A stretch of 64,000 nucleotides of DNA from Tolypeutes matacus (lineage: Eukaryota > Chordata > Mammalia > Cingulata > Chlamyphoridae): NCBI GenBank assembly GCA_026826555.1, contig JAKSZT010040235.1:186001-250000 (forward strand), read 5' to 3'. The position numbers and the translations under genes were made by a program. This document shows, one piece after another, positions 32,385 to 43,690 of the stretch; positions within the stretch are counted from its first letter, which is position 1; every line of letters starts with the position of its first letter. The notes beneath the pieces were generated by a model. That model was not told the DNA's origin and searched no databases. It saw nothing but the letters and a program-made list of their open reading frames with translations.

Positions 32385-32470
32385 CATGGCTGCTCTCTCC
32401 AGCGTGGACTTCTCCGTCTGTAAAATGGGGCCATGGACACCCCTGCAGAGAGTGAGGCCACAAGGAGACC
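32385..32470 (+). repeat. MIR-like fragment
   Basis: Contains CTTCTCCGTCTGTAAAATGG followed by GG, typical of the MIR core and 3' half. Short and diverged. Confidence 0.45.
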
Positions 32471-33317
32471 CTCAGGGGAGCGGAAGGGGCCGGAGCAGAA
32501 GGGTCACTGAGACCTGCCCCGAGTGGGTGCCCACAGCATCACCTGCTCTCCCAGGGGCAGCTGGCCTGCGGCTTCCCAGGGGTGGAGGTGGACCTGTCCA
32601 GGCCAGCCGCCGCGGACTCTGCTGGGAGGTGACTCTCCTCATCCCTCCCCACACGGGCTCCTGGGAAGGGGTCCAGGCTGCCTGCTGAACAGGGGGATTC
32701 CACGCAGAGGCCGCTTCCCGCTTCAAGAACTGCCAAGAGCCACCGGCCCTGGAGATGCCTTGTTGGAGAGTCACAGCCTGGGGTCAAGTTCAGGCCTGCT
32801 GCTGACCCCGGGAGGCCTTGGGCCTCTGTTTTCTGTGCACATGGCTCCAGCTGGGGTGGGTGGAGGGGACCAGGCAGGAGGGGGCTTCATATGTTCTCAG
32901 CACCCCACCCATGGATCTCCAGAATCATCCCCCTAAAATCCCACCTTGCCAGCTAGTGGGGCAGGAGGCACTGATCAGTAAAGATGTGGGGGTGGGAGAG
33001 CGGGGGGGAGCGCATCCAGCCAAGACTGGAGGGCAGGATTGGGGGCTGGGGGCAGGGTGGTGTGACATTGATCACAGACGACAGGGGCTCTGCCGTGGGG
33101 GCTGGGCAGACACGGGTCACAGAGGACCGGGAGCTGGGGGACAAGGGGGCTGCTGGCCTCACCTGGGGGCGTCTGTTCCATAGCTGTCCACAGGGGTCCC
33201 TTGGACAGGTCCCCCAGCCTCCTGCTTCACCACCCCAGAAGGGCTGCCCATGCTCTAGGTACACCACCCATTTGCTTGGTAGGAAGGAGGTCAAGTCCCA
33301 GGCTGCCCCCACCCCGA

Positions 33318-33490
33318 CAGGAGGAGCCCTCACTCTGCCACTCACTAGCTTTGGAGCCTTGGGCAAGTTCCCTTACCTTTCTGAGCCTTGCTTTTCTCCT
33401 GTGAAAAATGGGAAAATTTCTTCCTGCTCTGCTTACCACGTAGGGTTGGTCACCAGTCCAGAAAGATGGCCTGAGGTGAAAATGCTGGGT
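33318..33490 (+). repeat. MIR SINE (sense), well preserved
   Basis: The order of landmarks fits the MIR consensus: GCCACTCACTAGCTTTGGAG, CCTTGGGCAAGTTCCCTTAC, CTTTCTGAGCCTTG, CTTTTCTCCTGTGAAAAATG and then TACCACGTAGGGTTGG. It is the clearest MIR in the window. Confidence 0.8.
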
Positions 33491-34759
33491 AACTATGAAC
33501 AGTTCAGAGGATTCCAGCCAGGCCATCTGTGCTGCCAGCGACCACGGGCTTCCTGTGGTAATTCACAAGGCAAGGCCGGCACACTACAGTGTTCACACTG
33601 CTTCTCAGGCCTTTTCCCTAGATTGCCCCAATTCCTCTTCAACATCACCCCTCAGCCTGGGCTCTTCCTGGTGTTTAGGGTGTCACTACCCTGCCCCCAA
33701 ATCAAGTTGGCTCCTTGGAAACGTGTTCATCAGAATCCAAGGGGGCTTCTGCTGTCATCCCTGGGTTCTGAGATGCCTTGCTCAGATTTGGATTTCATAA
33801 GCAGCTACTGAATGCCCGCTCTGAGCTCGACCCCCACGGGGCTCTAGAGACCCAGGTTTTGGGCCTCAGGAATCAGCCTCGCCGGGGCCGTGGGCAGAGG
33901 GGCCGGGCCTTGGCCTGAGGAGGCCAGGGGTGCTGGCCCGCAGCAGACCCCTCCTCCACAGCTGCCAGGTTTGGGGGCCGCTTCCTGCTGGAGGATTGGT
34001 GGAGGCATGGCTGGGTGAGGACAGGGCAGGGGGCTTCCAAGAAGAGGCAGCGATGGCTGCAACCCAGAGCCTAGGGTCAGTTCTGGCCACTGGGGCAAGG
34101 ACCCTGTCCCACGGCCCCCAGCCCAGCTACCCAGCAGCCCCGGGACCTGTGGGCCTGAGGTTGAAAATGGAATCTGGCAATTCTTTCTGGAACTAGCCCC
34201 AGCTAAGGTCAAGGGTAGACTCCGGGGGGGGGGCAGTAAACAGGAAAATCCATGGGAGGCTGGGGGCCACCGCGAGAAAGGAAAGGGCTGGACCAGAGGC
34301 TTCACAAAATGCCTAAGATGGGCAGGAAGTGGTGGCTTCTGCGTGTCTGAGCCTACCCCGGGCTGCTGAGCCAGCTGCAGGCGGCGATCCTGGGGTCACG
34401 GCTCCCGTGACCTTCCCGGAGCCCACAGCTGCAGCCCGGCTCCAGCTCGCCGTGGCTGCACACAGAGCCCCAGCTGCGGGTCATGGGGTCTGGTCCTGCC
34501 TGGGGGTCCCTCCGTGGACCCTCGTCGCCTGGTCCCGCCATCAGGAGGGTCCAAGTGCACGAAAACTGAGGCCTGTAGTCACCCTGGGGTCAGTGGCAGG
34601 GCCTGACCTTGACCCCAGGGTCTGGGGCTCCGACCTTGACCCCAGGCCAAGGCTGTCCAACCCCGCGGGGCTTGCTAAAACACTCACCCCAAAATGTAAA
34701 GCTGGCCCCACACGTTTCTCGTGGGAGAATTATTTGCAATGGGATGAGCCTCTGCACCG

Positions 34760-35152
34760 GATCCAACTGCGCCCCCCAAATCCATGCCCACCTGGAGCCT
34801 GAGAACAGGGCCCCAATGGAAATATGGACTTTGCCAATGGAATTAGCTGAGGATCCTGAGCTGGATTCTTCCTGGACAACTTGGCAGGACCCTAAACCCA
34901 GGCTGGTTCCTTCAGGGAGAGGAGAGGACACAGGGGGACGGAGGCCATTGGATGGCGGGAGGGTCGCGGCCCCTCGCCAAGGGGCGCCAAGGCACGCCGG
35001 GGACCCCGGATGCTCGAAGGACGCTCCCCTGGGGCCTGCAGAGGGCACGGCCCGGCCCATGCTGACGCTGGCCTCGGGCTCCACGCTGAGAGAATGAAGC
35101 TCTGTGGGGCGAAGCCGCAGTTTGTGGTCATTTGTTAGGCGGCCCCCTGGAC
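34760..35152 (+). repeat. MLT1/MaLR-like LTR relic (sense)
   Basis: Landmarks in order: TGCGCCCCCCAAATCCATGC, CCACCTGGAGCCTGAGAACA, AAATATGGACTTTGCCAATG, GAATTAGCTGAGGATCCTGA and a final GCCGCAGTTTGTGGTCATTT. The 3' end keeps the family's 'agtttgtggtcatttgttag' style end. No internal retroviral genes are present, so it is a solo LTR. Confidence 0.65.
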
Positions 35153-35359
35153 GCTCGGGCCTGTGGCGTAACTTCCTGCAAACCGCGGTCCTGAACCCGT
35201 CACCCCTGAGGCTCGCGGAGGGCGTGTGGGTGACAGTTCCCCGGGCGAGTGTTTCTTCTGTGGGAAGTTCCTGGACCAGGAAACGGCTCAGCGGAGGGGC
35301 CTTTAACGACCCCAGAGTGAATCCAAAATTGACTCTGATGGTGGCGTGTCGCGAGAGGC

Positions 35360-35520
35360 ATAAAACGTTCACTTTCTTGGCCCCGTGATGCCACTCCTGG
35401 GAGTTTATCCTGAGGAAATAATGGGAAGCCCAGAGAGCCCGCCTGCGTGGGGGCTCTGGGGCTGGTTATTTATAGCCGGGAGAGACCTGGACGCGGCCCA
35501 AGTGCAGGGGAGGGCGGAGG
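35360..35520 (+). repeat. Old L1 fragment, ORF2 end (sense)
   Basis: The run TTCACTTTCTTGGCCCCGTG, ATGCCACTCCTGGGAGTTTA, TCCTGAGGAAATAATGGG and GGTTATTTATAGCCGGG resembles the 3' part of L1 ORF2 (the region near 'cacttctaggaatttatcc'). It is broken and cannot code. Confidence 0.55.
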
Positions 35521-36009
35521 CGAAGGCCGCGGCTTGTCTGTCCCATTGAAGAATGTGCAGCTGCTGCCGTGCTGTCTCTGGAGCATTCTAGCAACGTGGG
35601 AAATGCTGATTCTGGAATGGAAGTGCGAGTGTCAGCTGCCTGCGGGGAGGGGCACCCTGGACATGCCCAGGGGTGGGGCTCGGGGCTGGCTCTGCCCCCG
35701 CCATGGCCCGCGGGGCCCATCGTACAAAACCGTGTGAATTACGGGGTCAGTCGACCTCCTGGATTCGAGACCCTCGCCAGGGGCCCCATGGGGCTGGGAA
35801 CCCAGGGCCTGTCCCTAGGTCGGCCGCAGTAGGGGAGTCTGGGGAGGGGGGTCAGGAGGCCAGGCTGCCTGGCCACCTCGCCGTCCCGCGGGGAAGCATG
35901 GTGGGGAGAGTGGACGCTAGGGGAGGGGCTCCGGCCCCACACCTCGGGGGCGCTGTTTGCTTTGTGCTGGCTGGAAGCTCCCAGACCAGAGAACTCCGTG
36001 CCTGCCCCC

Positions 36010-36197
36010 ATTTCTTTTTGAGGTGCCGGGGCCGGGGATTGAACTCAGGACCTTGTATGTAGGAAGCCGGGACTCAGCCACTGAGTTGGTTTTTCGTTTG
36101 TTTTGTTTGTTGTTTGTGTTTGTTTTTTCAGGAGGTCCCGGGAACCGAACGCAGGGCCTCCCACGCGGGAAGCTGGCTTGAGCCACGTCCACTCCCA
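36010..36197 (-). repeat. tRNA-derived SINE, two units (antisense)
   Basis: On the plus strand it shows two antisense tRNA-like modules: GGGGATTGAACTCAGGACCT (36037) and GGAACCGAACGCAGGGCCTC (36140). The left module is more diverged. A T/G-rich linker (GTTTGTTTTGTTTGTTGTTT) separates them. It ends GAGCCACGTCCACTCCC, the inverted family start. Confidence 0.8.
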
Positions 36198-36795
36198 GAG
36201 GACCCCCTCGAGACCATCCTAAGCTGGGGGCCTTTCTGCCTCAGCCCTCCGCAGGAGTGAGGGGTCCCCTCCCAGTGAAATGGGGACGGGTGGGGGTTGA
36301 GGTGTAGGACGTGAGGGGCTCAGCCCCAAAGTGAAGAGCCAGGCGGCCCACTCTCAGGAGCTGGAGCCCCTTCTGGGGCCCCCAAACTGCCATCACTCCC
36401 AGGTCCTTGCACGGGTCTACGCTGACCCCTGCCCCGCCCCACCCCACCACCACTGGCCTCCTCGGAAGCCGTGAGGTCTTCGTGGTGTGGACTGGCTCTG
36501 GTGTCCCTGCCCTGGGGACAGGCTGGTGCTGAGGAGGGGCTCTGGAACGTTTGGGTCAACTGCGAAAACGGGAGGGAGCGCGTCGCCCTGCCCGGAGGGT
36601 CAGACAGGGCACCTGGCCGGAGGGGGCAGGAGCCCGAGTTCCAGGCCCAGCTGGCGGTGCTTCCCCAGCGCTGCCTGGGAGCTGCCGGCAGGCGGGGGCT
36701 TTAGCCTGTGTCCACAGCGCCGGGCTCGGCCCACAGACCGGAGGGCAGGAGTGGGTTGCCGGGTGCCGTCAGGGGAGGGGGCTCCCCTGTTCTGG

Positions 36796-37110
36796 GTTGA
36801 ACTGTCATGTGACCCTATTTGGACATGGGGTTCTGCAGGTGTGACCAGTTAAGGCAAGGCCTGACCCGGGAGGCCGGTTCCTCTGAGAAGGGGGGCCCTG
36901 GACACAGATAGGCAGACCTAGGGCAGGGGGGCAGCTGAAGACGAGGACAGGGGCGGGGTGAGGGCACCGTGGCCCCCGCGGGCATCCAAGGGAGCATGGT
37001 CCTGCCGCCGCCTCCACCGGATTCTGGCCTCCGGAGCAGGGAGGACAAGCCTCTTGTTTTAAGCCACCTGGTTTGGGGCCGTGGTCCGGCAGCCCCAGGA
37101 AATGAAGACA
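36796..37110 (+). repeat. MLT1/MaLR-like LTR relic (sense)
   Basis: Landmarks: GGTTGAACTGTCATGTGACC, CCTATTTGGACATGGGGTTC, TGCAGGTGTGACCAGTTAAG, TCTGGCCTCCGGAGCAGGGA and CTTGTTTTAAGCCACCTGGT followed by TTGGGGCCGTGGTCCGGCAG. The end matches the familiar 'gttttaagccacccagtttg' region. Solo LTR. Confidence 0.75.
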
Positions 37111-37494
37111 CCCCTTCACCAAAACCACACGCCAGGCCTGGGGTGGGCGGCTGGGGACAGACGGACAAGGGTCGGGGCCCCTGGGGGGGGTGGGTCCAGG
37201 GGAGTATAGGGGCCCGGGGCGGGGGTGCTGGGCCCTTTAGGACCCTTGGGCTGAGTTGCCCCAACTCTCTGTCTCTACCTGGGTGGCTTCAGGTGTGCCC
37301 GGGGGAGCAGGCCCCCTGGCCACTGGCCGGGCCTGCCGGGGTGGGGGACCCAGGCGGCCGGCACTCGCTCTGCCCGCCTCGACTTCCCTCTTTTCCAGGG
37401 CGGCCCCGAGGGGTCCAGCTCTGCGGCCTGGGCCTCCCTGGGCAGGTAGGGGCTCTGGAGCTGGAGGTGCTGCAGCGCAGGACTGGAGAGCGTC

Positions 37495-37580
37495 GCTGTT
37501 ATTTCCTCTAAAACATAGAAACAACCCTGTGAGGCAGGTCGAGTTTACAGATGGGGAAGCTGAGTCACAAGTGAGGAGGG
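37495..37580 (-). repeat. MIR-like relic (antisense)
   Basis: ACAACCCTGTGAGGCAGGTC followed by TTTACAGATGGGGAAGCTGA is the inverted MIR/L2 pattern. Confidence 0.6.
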
Positions 37581-38559
37581 GGCAGAGGCAAGGCTGGATT
37601 CCAGCTTCCGCCATACCCCACAAGCCCCTTGGCGCACCTTGGGGGGGGGCGTCGTGAGAACGCCCTGGGGGTTTATGCACACTTTTGAGCTTCTTGGAAT
37701 TTTTCTGGGGAAAGGCTCTGAGATTCACCCCCAAATTCCCCAGGACCATGCAGAGCTGGGCCACTCCTTGCCCAGAAGCACCTGGGACACCCGGGGGTGA
37801 GGCCCGCTCGTCCACCCGCCTCCCCAGGGGGCAGTGGCGGCCCATACCCGGGAGCCCCCTGCCCTCAAGAGCCCACCACCCTCCAGAGCCCCCCACCCCG
37901 AGGCCCACCCTATGCCTGGGTGAGGAGCCCAGTGACCACTGCTGGACGTGGACTCGCTGCAGACACTGTCCCTTCATCTCTGAGGTGACACTTGTGGCAA
38001 AATAGAGACAAAACCCGGCTGGGAAAGGCCCGCCGTGTCGGCCGCGCGTCCGTGAGAAAGGGCGGTGCCGAGACCTGCTGTGGGTGTCTCGCCGGCCGCT
38101 CGCCATCGGGCACGAGGCCCACGCGTGGCCACCAGGCTATGCGGGGTTTGTCCTCCTCTCGCCAGGCAGGCGAGCACTGGGGCCGGGTGGACGGGATGCC
38201 TGGGCAACCCTCCTCCAGGGTGGACCGTGGGGGTGCAGGCAGCCCCTTCCCAGGGCGACAGCCTCCCACGCTCAGGCCTCGAGCCTGTCCACGGGCGGGG
38301 GACAGGGCGTGGCAGCCTCTAGACCGGACGCTGCGCCTGCAGACAGGTCCATTCGGCCCCCTGGGCGCGGCGGCCGTGTGGGAACCTGGGGGCTGGCGGG
38401 GGCCGGCAGACACAAGGCCCTCCCTCGGCGTGAACAAATGAATCGGGAAGAAATGAATGGCCCGGAACGAGGGTTTGAGCAGCGCGTTGACGGCACGGCG
38501 CTGAGAGAAAGGAGCGGGGCACAGGAGGCCCGCTGTGTGGCTTCGCCTCTGGGGAATGT

Positions 38560-38762
38560 CCAGAGCAGCCAAACCCAGCGCAGAAAGCGGATCCGACGTT
38601 GCCGGGGTGGGGGGCAGGGAAGGACCCCTTCACGGGGGGCTTTCTTTGGGGAATGATGAAGCTGTTTTGGGATTAGACGGAGGTGGCGGTTGAACAAGCT
38701 TGTGAATGTACAAATGCCACCGGCTGCCCTAAAATGGCTCGTGTTACGTGACGTGAGTTTCC
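38560..38762 (+). repeat. Old L1 3'-end fragment (sense)
   Basis: GGGAATGATGAAGCTGTTTT, GGGATTAGACGGAGGTGGCG and GTTGAACAAGCTTGTGAATG followed by CCCTAAAATGGCTCGTG resemble the tail region of an old L1 3' untranslated segment. It is directly followed by an antisense LTR relic. Confidence 0.45.
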
Positions 38763-38764
38763 CG

Positions 38765-39115
38765 TGTGTGTTGAGTCTCAGGGGCAGCCGCAGCCAAGTC
38801 CCACAGACTGACCCTCACTCTCTCACAGCTCTGGAGGCCGCAGGCCCGGTGCCGCAGGGCCGCGCTCGCCCGAGGCTCTGGGGCTCCCCCTGCCGCCTCC
38901 CGTGTCCGGTGCCACCGGCCGGCCGTGGGCTCCTTGGCGTGGGGCCGCGCAGCGCTCAGACCTGTGCCGCCTCCGTTGTCACTTGGGCGACTTCTCCGTG
39001 GCTCTGTCTCTTCTGGAGGTAGGGCCCACCCTACCAGGCCCTCATCGTAGCTGCAAAGAACCTGCTGCCACAGGAGGTCTCATCACGGCCCCAGGTTCCG
39101 GCTTCCACCGCGGAG
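38765..39115 (-). repeat. MLT1/MaLR-like LTR relic (antisense)
   Basis: Antisense landmarks: CTCTCTCACAGCTCTGGAGG, CCGCCTCCGTTGTCACTTGG, CTTCTCCGTGGCTCTGTCTC and TTCTGGAGGTAGGGCCCACC, then ATCGTAGCTGCAAAGAACCT. It is CpG-rich because of the GC context but is a decayed LTR, not a CpG-island promoter. Confidence 0.65.
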
Positions 39116-39884
39116 CCTCAGCTAAAATAGAGCCAGGCCGGTGGCACTGCGCGCCAGGCGCCCGACCCGGGCCTCTCCGACCCACCGAGGCCTGGACAGG
39201 AGCGCCGAGTCGTCCCACCTCCTCCGAGGCAGTGGGACCTGAACCCCGGGCTCCAACTACAAAGCAGATGTGCCAAGGAGGCACCCTGACTCAGTTTCCT
39301 CTTCCAGAACCCAGGTCTGTAGTGTGGGGAAGGGTCAGGCCCGGGTTCTGGGGGCCAAGGTCACCACTGGCTCTGGGCTGGGCCTGCCCCTGCACGCAGA
39401 CCTGCCCCAGGCCTTCCCGCCCTTCGGGCCCCTCTTCCGGGGTCAGGCCTCCCCTTCACCTGCTCTACCCAGCTGGAGCCAGGGGTGGGCAAGGGAGCTG
39501 GAGGTGGCCAGGCAGGACCCTGCCACGGGGGCAGGGGCAGACTGAGAGGGTCCCTCTGGTGCTCGAACCCTGCCTGACGCTGGCTATCACGCCATCTGCA
39601 CCGCACGGGGACCATGCCAAGAGCCAACGGTTTGGGGTGCAGGGGGCAGTGTGAGGTCCCTTAGGGGCATCTTCTGCTGCAATCCTCACTGTCACCCTCT
39701 CATCACCCCATTTACTGAGGACCCATGGGGAGGGCCCATTGGGAGGGTCTGTGGGGTAGAAGCTAGCCATAGCACCCGGGACTCCACACAGGGCACAGCC
39801 GCCCCCCACCTGCCCGCGTGGCTCAATGCCTCTCCCCTCTCAGCCTTAGCAGAGTCCCCCCTGCTTCACCCCTACCAGGGGCTG

Positions 39885-40030
39885 TAAACAGACCCCCTTC
39901 TCAGGACAGGCGTCATCTGTCCCCTTTTACAGCTGAGACCACTGAGGCTGACAAGGAGGCTGCTTGGCCACCCAGGTGACAGCACTCCTGGGAGCTGTGC
40001 AGTGTACAACCTGAACCGCTGTGCTTGGCA
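39885..40030 (-). repeat. MIR-like relic (antisense)
   Basis: GTCCCCTTTTACAGCTGAGA, CCACTGAGGCTGACAAGGAG and TTGGCCACCCAGGTGACAGC form the inverted MIR/L2 pattern. Confidence 0.5.
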
Positions 40031-40784
40031 GCTCTCAGCCACTCCCACTTGGCCCCTAACGTGCTCAGGACCCCAGCCAATGCCCTCCCTCCCTGGGCCC
40101 TGCCCGGGCAGGTGTGAGCGACTGAGAAGACTCATCAGCCTTGGCAAGGGTGCGTGGGGCTGCCGAGCTGCAGCCGCATTCCTGGGATGCCTAGGCCCCT
40201 TTCAGCCAAGGCTCTTGCTATGCAAGCCCTCTGGCGTCCCACACAAAGCCCACCTCCCCGCCCCCATTGCCCTTCCCTCTGGGCTCCTTTCTCCAGGACC
40301 AGGAGGGGCTGGGCTGGGAAGGCTGGGGGAGGATGAACGCTATGCAGATGAGACGCCGTGCCCTGTGCCCAGGCAGCCTCCCCAGAAACCGGCCTGGGAG
40401 GCCTCCTTGGCCTCTCCCCCACCTCATCCCTGACGCTCCAGCCGCAGGAACTCCCTTGGGCTGCAGGGGCTGCCTATGGGCTTTGGCCGGCCGTGCACAT
40501 GCCCTTACCTCTCTGCCTGGGACCCCTTCCCCAGCCTGGTGACGGCCCCTCCTCCGAGTCTCCCCTACAGCAGGGCACCTGTCACAAAGGGAGGTCCTGG
40601 CCATCCAGTCTCCAACGCCAAGGTCTAAGCTCGAGAGGGCAGGGCCTGCTTTGGTCGGGGCTGAACTCTGCTGGTCCCAGCACAGCACGTTTGATGAATG
40701 AATAAGCAACCTAGACCTGGTCCCTCCCCTCCCGCGGTGCCCCCACTCCCCGCTCTCCCAGGTGTCACGTTTACCCTGTATTTC

Positions 40785-40976
40785 TTTTTTTTTTTTTTTT
40801 TTTTTAAAGATTTTATTTATTTATTCATTTATCCCCCCCTTGCTGCTTGTGCTCGCCGGGTCAGCTAACCACGCCGTGCGGGCGGGCTTGCCCTCACCAG
40901 GAGGCCCTGGGAACCGAACCCGGGGCCTCCCATATGGTAAACGGGAGCCCTACTGCTTGAGCCACAGCCGCTTCCC
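40785..40976 (-). repeat. tRNA-derived SINE (antisense), younger of a nested pair
   Basis: It begins with a T-run (the A-tail read backwards) and 'aaagattttatttatttatt', then GGGAACCGAACCCGGGGCCT (B-box region) and ends GAGCCACAGCCGCTTCCC. Copies of TATTTCTTTTTT on both sides (from 40779 and from 40977) are the likely target duplication, placing the insertion at the T-tail of the neighbouring SINE. Confidence 0.85.
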
Positions 40977-40982
40977 TATTTC

Positions 40983-41082
40983 TTTTTTTTTTTTTTTTTT
41001 TACCGGGAGGATCCAGGGAACGAACCCGGGTCCCTCCATATGGGAGACGGACTCCCAACCAGTTGAGCCACATCCGACCCCC
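40983..41082 (-). repeat. tRNA-derived SINE, single short unit (antisense), older of a nested pair
   Basis: A T-run, then GGGAACGAACCCGGGTCCCT and an end reading GAGCCACATCCGACCCC. The original target duplication TACCCTGTATTTC is found at 40772-40784 and again at 41083-41095, so it flanks the whole pair. The layout shows that this unit inserted first. Confidence 0.85.
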
Positions 41083-42165
41083 TACCCTGTATTTCAAACA
41101 GGAATTCATTCACATGGTTCCAACTTCAAGAAGGACCCAAGAAGGCACTGGACACAGCTACTCTCCAACCCCACCCCACACTCCCAGCTCCCCTCTCTGG
41201 AGACCACCAAAGTCCCCAGTTTACTGTCCATCCTTCCTGAGACGGACATTCCCATGTCACTCAAATCTCTCTGCCTCCCCCCTTGTTTGACTGGTTGACA
41301 CAATCTGGAGCCTGATGGACACCCCACTGGGCACGACACTCTTTCTGCTTGCAGCACTTTGTAGGCATGGCCCCATACCAAACCCTGAAAGCTCCTTCAC
41401 TTTCCTTTGCCCGTAGAATGTTCCAGTGCGTGCTGTGCAGTCTGCGGGTGGGACCACTGGTCAGAGGACGTGCGTTTGTGACGCTGAGAGATTTTGCCAG
41501 ATTGCCCTCTGCGGAGTTTGTAGCCGCTCAGTATATGTGAATCTCTGTGGCCACACAGTTGTGCCAGCAATGTATCATCAAACTCAGGCTGCCAGTGTGA
41601 TGGGTAAAAATGTACAGTTTCAATTTGCATTTCTCTCCCCATGAGTGATCTCATGTTTACAAGCCTTCCCTGTGTACTCTGTTCATGTCCTTTGCTTTTT
41701 TTTATCCCCCTGTCCCCTCCTGGGTTGTTCTTTTAAAATTATTATTATTGATTTGTCGATGCTCTTTATATTTAAGAGAAATTAGCCCTCTGTCTTTGTG
41801 ATATAATGTGCAAACATTTCCCCCACTTTGCTGGCTGTCTTCTGGCTTCACTTAAGGTGGTTTTTGCTATGCAGAAATTTTATTTTATGTGGAAGATTTT
41901 ATCAAAAAACTTTTTTGTGTATTTGGTTTTTGCATTTTGTGCCAGGCTTAGAAAGGTTTTTCCCACCTCAAGTTTCCATGTTTTTATTTTTTTCCTAGCC
42001 TTTATGGTTTTAGTTTTTACATTGAAATCCTTGATCCATCTGGAATTTATTTTGGTGTGAGGTGTGAGATAAAGAGATTTATTTTATCCAGATTTTTATT
42101 TGGTTTTCCAATACCATTTTGTGAATAATCCATCCTTTTCCCACTGATTTTAAATTCCATCTCTG

Positions 42166-42365
42166 GGGGGAAGCGGCTGTGGCTCAATCAGTGGGGCTCC
42201 CGTTTACCATATGGGAGGCCCCGGGTTCGGTTCCCGGGGCCTCCTGGTGAAGGCAGGCCCGCCTGCACGGCGTGGTTGGCTGACCCAGCGAGCACAAGCA
42301 GCAAGGGGGGGATAAATGAATAAATAAATAAAATCTTAAAAATAAATAAATAAATAAAATAAAAT
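42166..42365 (+). repeat. tRNA-derived SINE (sense) with perfect target duplication
   Basis: It begins GGGGGAAGCGGCTGTGGCTC, has the B-box GGGTTCGGTTCCCGGGGCCT, a unique body with GGCTGACCCAGCGAGCACAA, and a (AAAT)n tail. The 14-bp target duplication AAATTCCATCTCTG is identical at 42152-42165 and 42366-42379. This is one of the least diverged SINEs here and lies inside the older L1. Confidence 0.95.
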
Positions 42366-42499
42366 AAATTCCATCTCTGTCACGTTAAATTTCCTTGCGT
42401 ATTTGAGTTAATTCTGGACTCGATTCTGCTCCACTGAGCTAGCTTCCTATTCTGTACCAGTATCACTCTGTTTTAATTATTAGAGCTTTATAACATGTT

Positions 42500-42965
42500 T
42501 CATTACCTGGTCTTCCTTCTCACTTTGGCGGAGACTGACGGAGCCCACCCCACCATCCATGATGTCCTCCCTTCCTCCTTGGTAACCAGATTTGATTTGT
42601 TCTCAGCTAAGAACCTATATTTCCCAGCTTCCATTGCAGAAACTATGTGGCCATTGGACTACAGTCTGGTCAGTGAGAGAAGTGGAAGTGTGGAGCTTCC
42701 AGGGAATTTCCCTACAAGAGAGGACACAAGTGCTACTTCTTCCTTTTACCTGCTTCCATCTGCTTGGGATGTGGCAGTGATGACTGGAACTCCAGCAGCC
42801 ATCTTGGACCACTAGACAAACTTGAAATGGACACCACACAACAAGAGGTGAGGCATAGAAATGGAAGGACTCCAAGCTGTGATCAGCGTGGAGCGGCCAC
42901 ATCAACCTGGGCTGCCTGCCTCCCTCAGTTGGATCTCTGTTATATGCAATCAAACCTAATCTTTA
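42500..42965 (+). repeat. LTR-like element inside the L1, family not identified
   Basis: The segment contains TATATTTCCCAGCTTCCATT, GGAACTCCAGCAGCCATCTT and GGACCAC, and ends near CAATCAAACCTAATCTTTAG. This resembles a common mammalian LTR-style repeat. L1 sequence continues on both sides, so it inserted after the L1. Boundaries are approximate. Confidence 0.5.
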
Positions 42966-43690
42966 GTGAAACACAACTGCTCTTTTGTAGAATTCTCTTA
43001 GCTATTCTTGCTTGTTTAGTTTTCTATCTGAACCTTAGAATTAGGTTGTTTCATTTTTTTAAAATCCTATTAATATTTTGAAGTGGAGTTTCATTATATT
43101 TATAGATTTATTAAAGAGAATTGATGTCTTTATGATATTGAGTCTTTCTATTAAAAAAAAAGAAAAGTTAGGCCTTCCCATTTGTTCAAATCCTTTATGT
43201 CTCTCAGTAGCATTTGAAAGCTTTCTTAATAAAGATCTGGCATATTTCTTGTACAGTTGATTTTTAAATACTTTGTATTTTTCTTACAATCATATACAGG
43301 GTCTTTCTTTCACATATTGCCTAATTTTTTGATGTTTATATATGTAAAAGTTATCAGGTTTCCTATATTAATTTTGTTCCCAACCATCTTGAGGAATTCT
43401 TCTATTGTTTGAAATCTTTTAGGCTTATCAGGTATCAAATCATTGCAAATACCCTTTTTATTTCTTCATTTCCCAATCTTAAAAACATTTCTTTCTTTCT
43501 CATGCTTAGTTGCATTGGCCAGTACCTCCAGGACAACATTAAATACTGGTGGACAGCTCTGTCCTGTTGCTGACTTTAATGGTTATGCTTTAGAATTATC
43601 ACATTAAGCAAGATGCTGGTTTGGAGTTCAGTATATAAAAATGATTAAATTAAGGAATTATTTATCTTTTCATATTTTATTGTTTTTTTT

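Larger units (their letters stand above)
30690..33315. other. Intergenic DNA between SINE cluster and MIR copy
   Basis: GC-rich sequence without a recognised gene. It contains MIR-like traces near 31440-31570 and 32385-32440. Open frames here overlap on both strands and lack any familiar domain. Confidence 0.65.
41340..43690 (-). repeat. Ancient L1 (antisense), ORF2 3' region, interrupted twice
   Basis: On the plus strand the typical inverted L1 sequence is seen: TTTGCCAGATTGCCCTCTGC, CAATTTGCATTTCTC, CTGTTCATGTCCTTTG, AAATTAGCCCTCTGTCTTTG, TTGATCCATCTGGAATTTAT, TGTACCAGTATCACTCTG, TTATGATATTGAGTCTTTC and ACAGCTCTGTCCTGTTGC. It resembles the older mammalian L1M families rather than a young L1. 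It is non-coding: frames are broken by stops and frameshifts. A SINE at 42166-42365 and an unnamed LTR-like element at about 42500-42965 interrupt it. The end near 41340 is approximate. Confidence 0.8.

Noticed and set aside
38765..39115. CpG-island promoter
   Set aside because: The order of landmarks identifies a decayed antisense LTR in GC-rich surroundings.
42166..42365. tRNA gene, because of the clear A- and B-box-like sequences
   Set aside because: The segment has a SINE body, an A-rich tail and a target duplication; it is a retroposon, and the same holds for the other tRNA-like segments.
41340..43690. Reverse transcriptase gene
   Set aside because: The L1 sequence is full of stops and frameshifts, interrupted twice and only partial.
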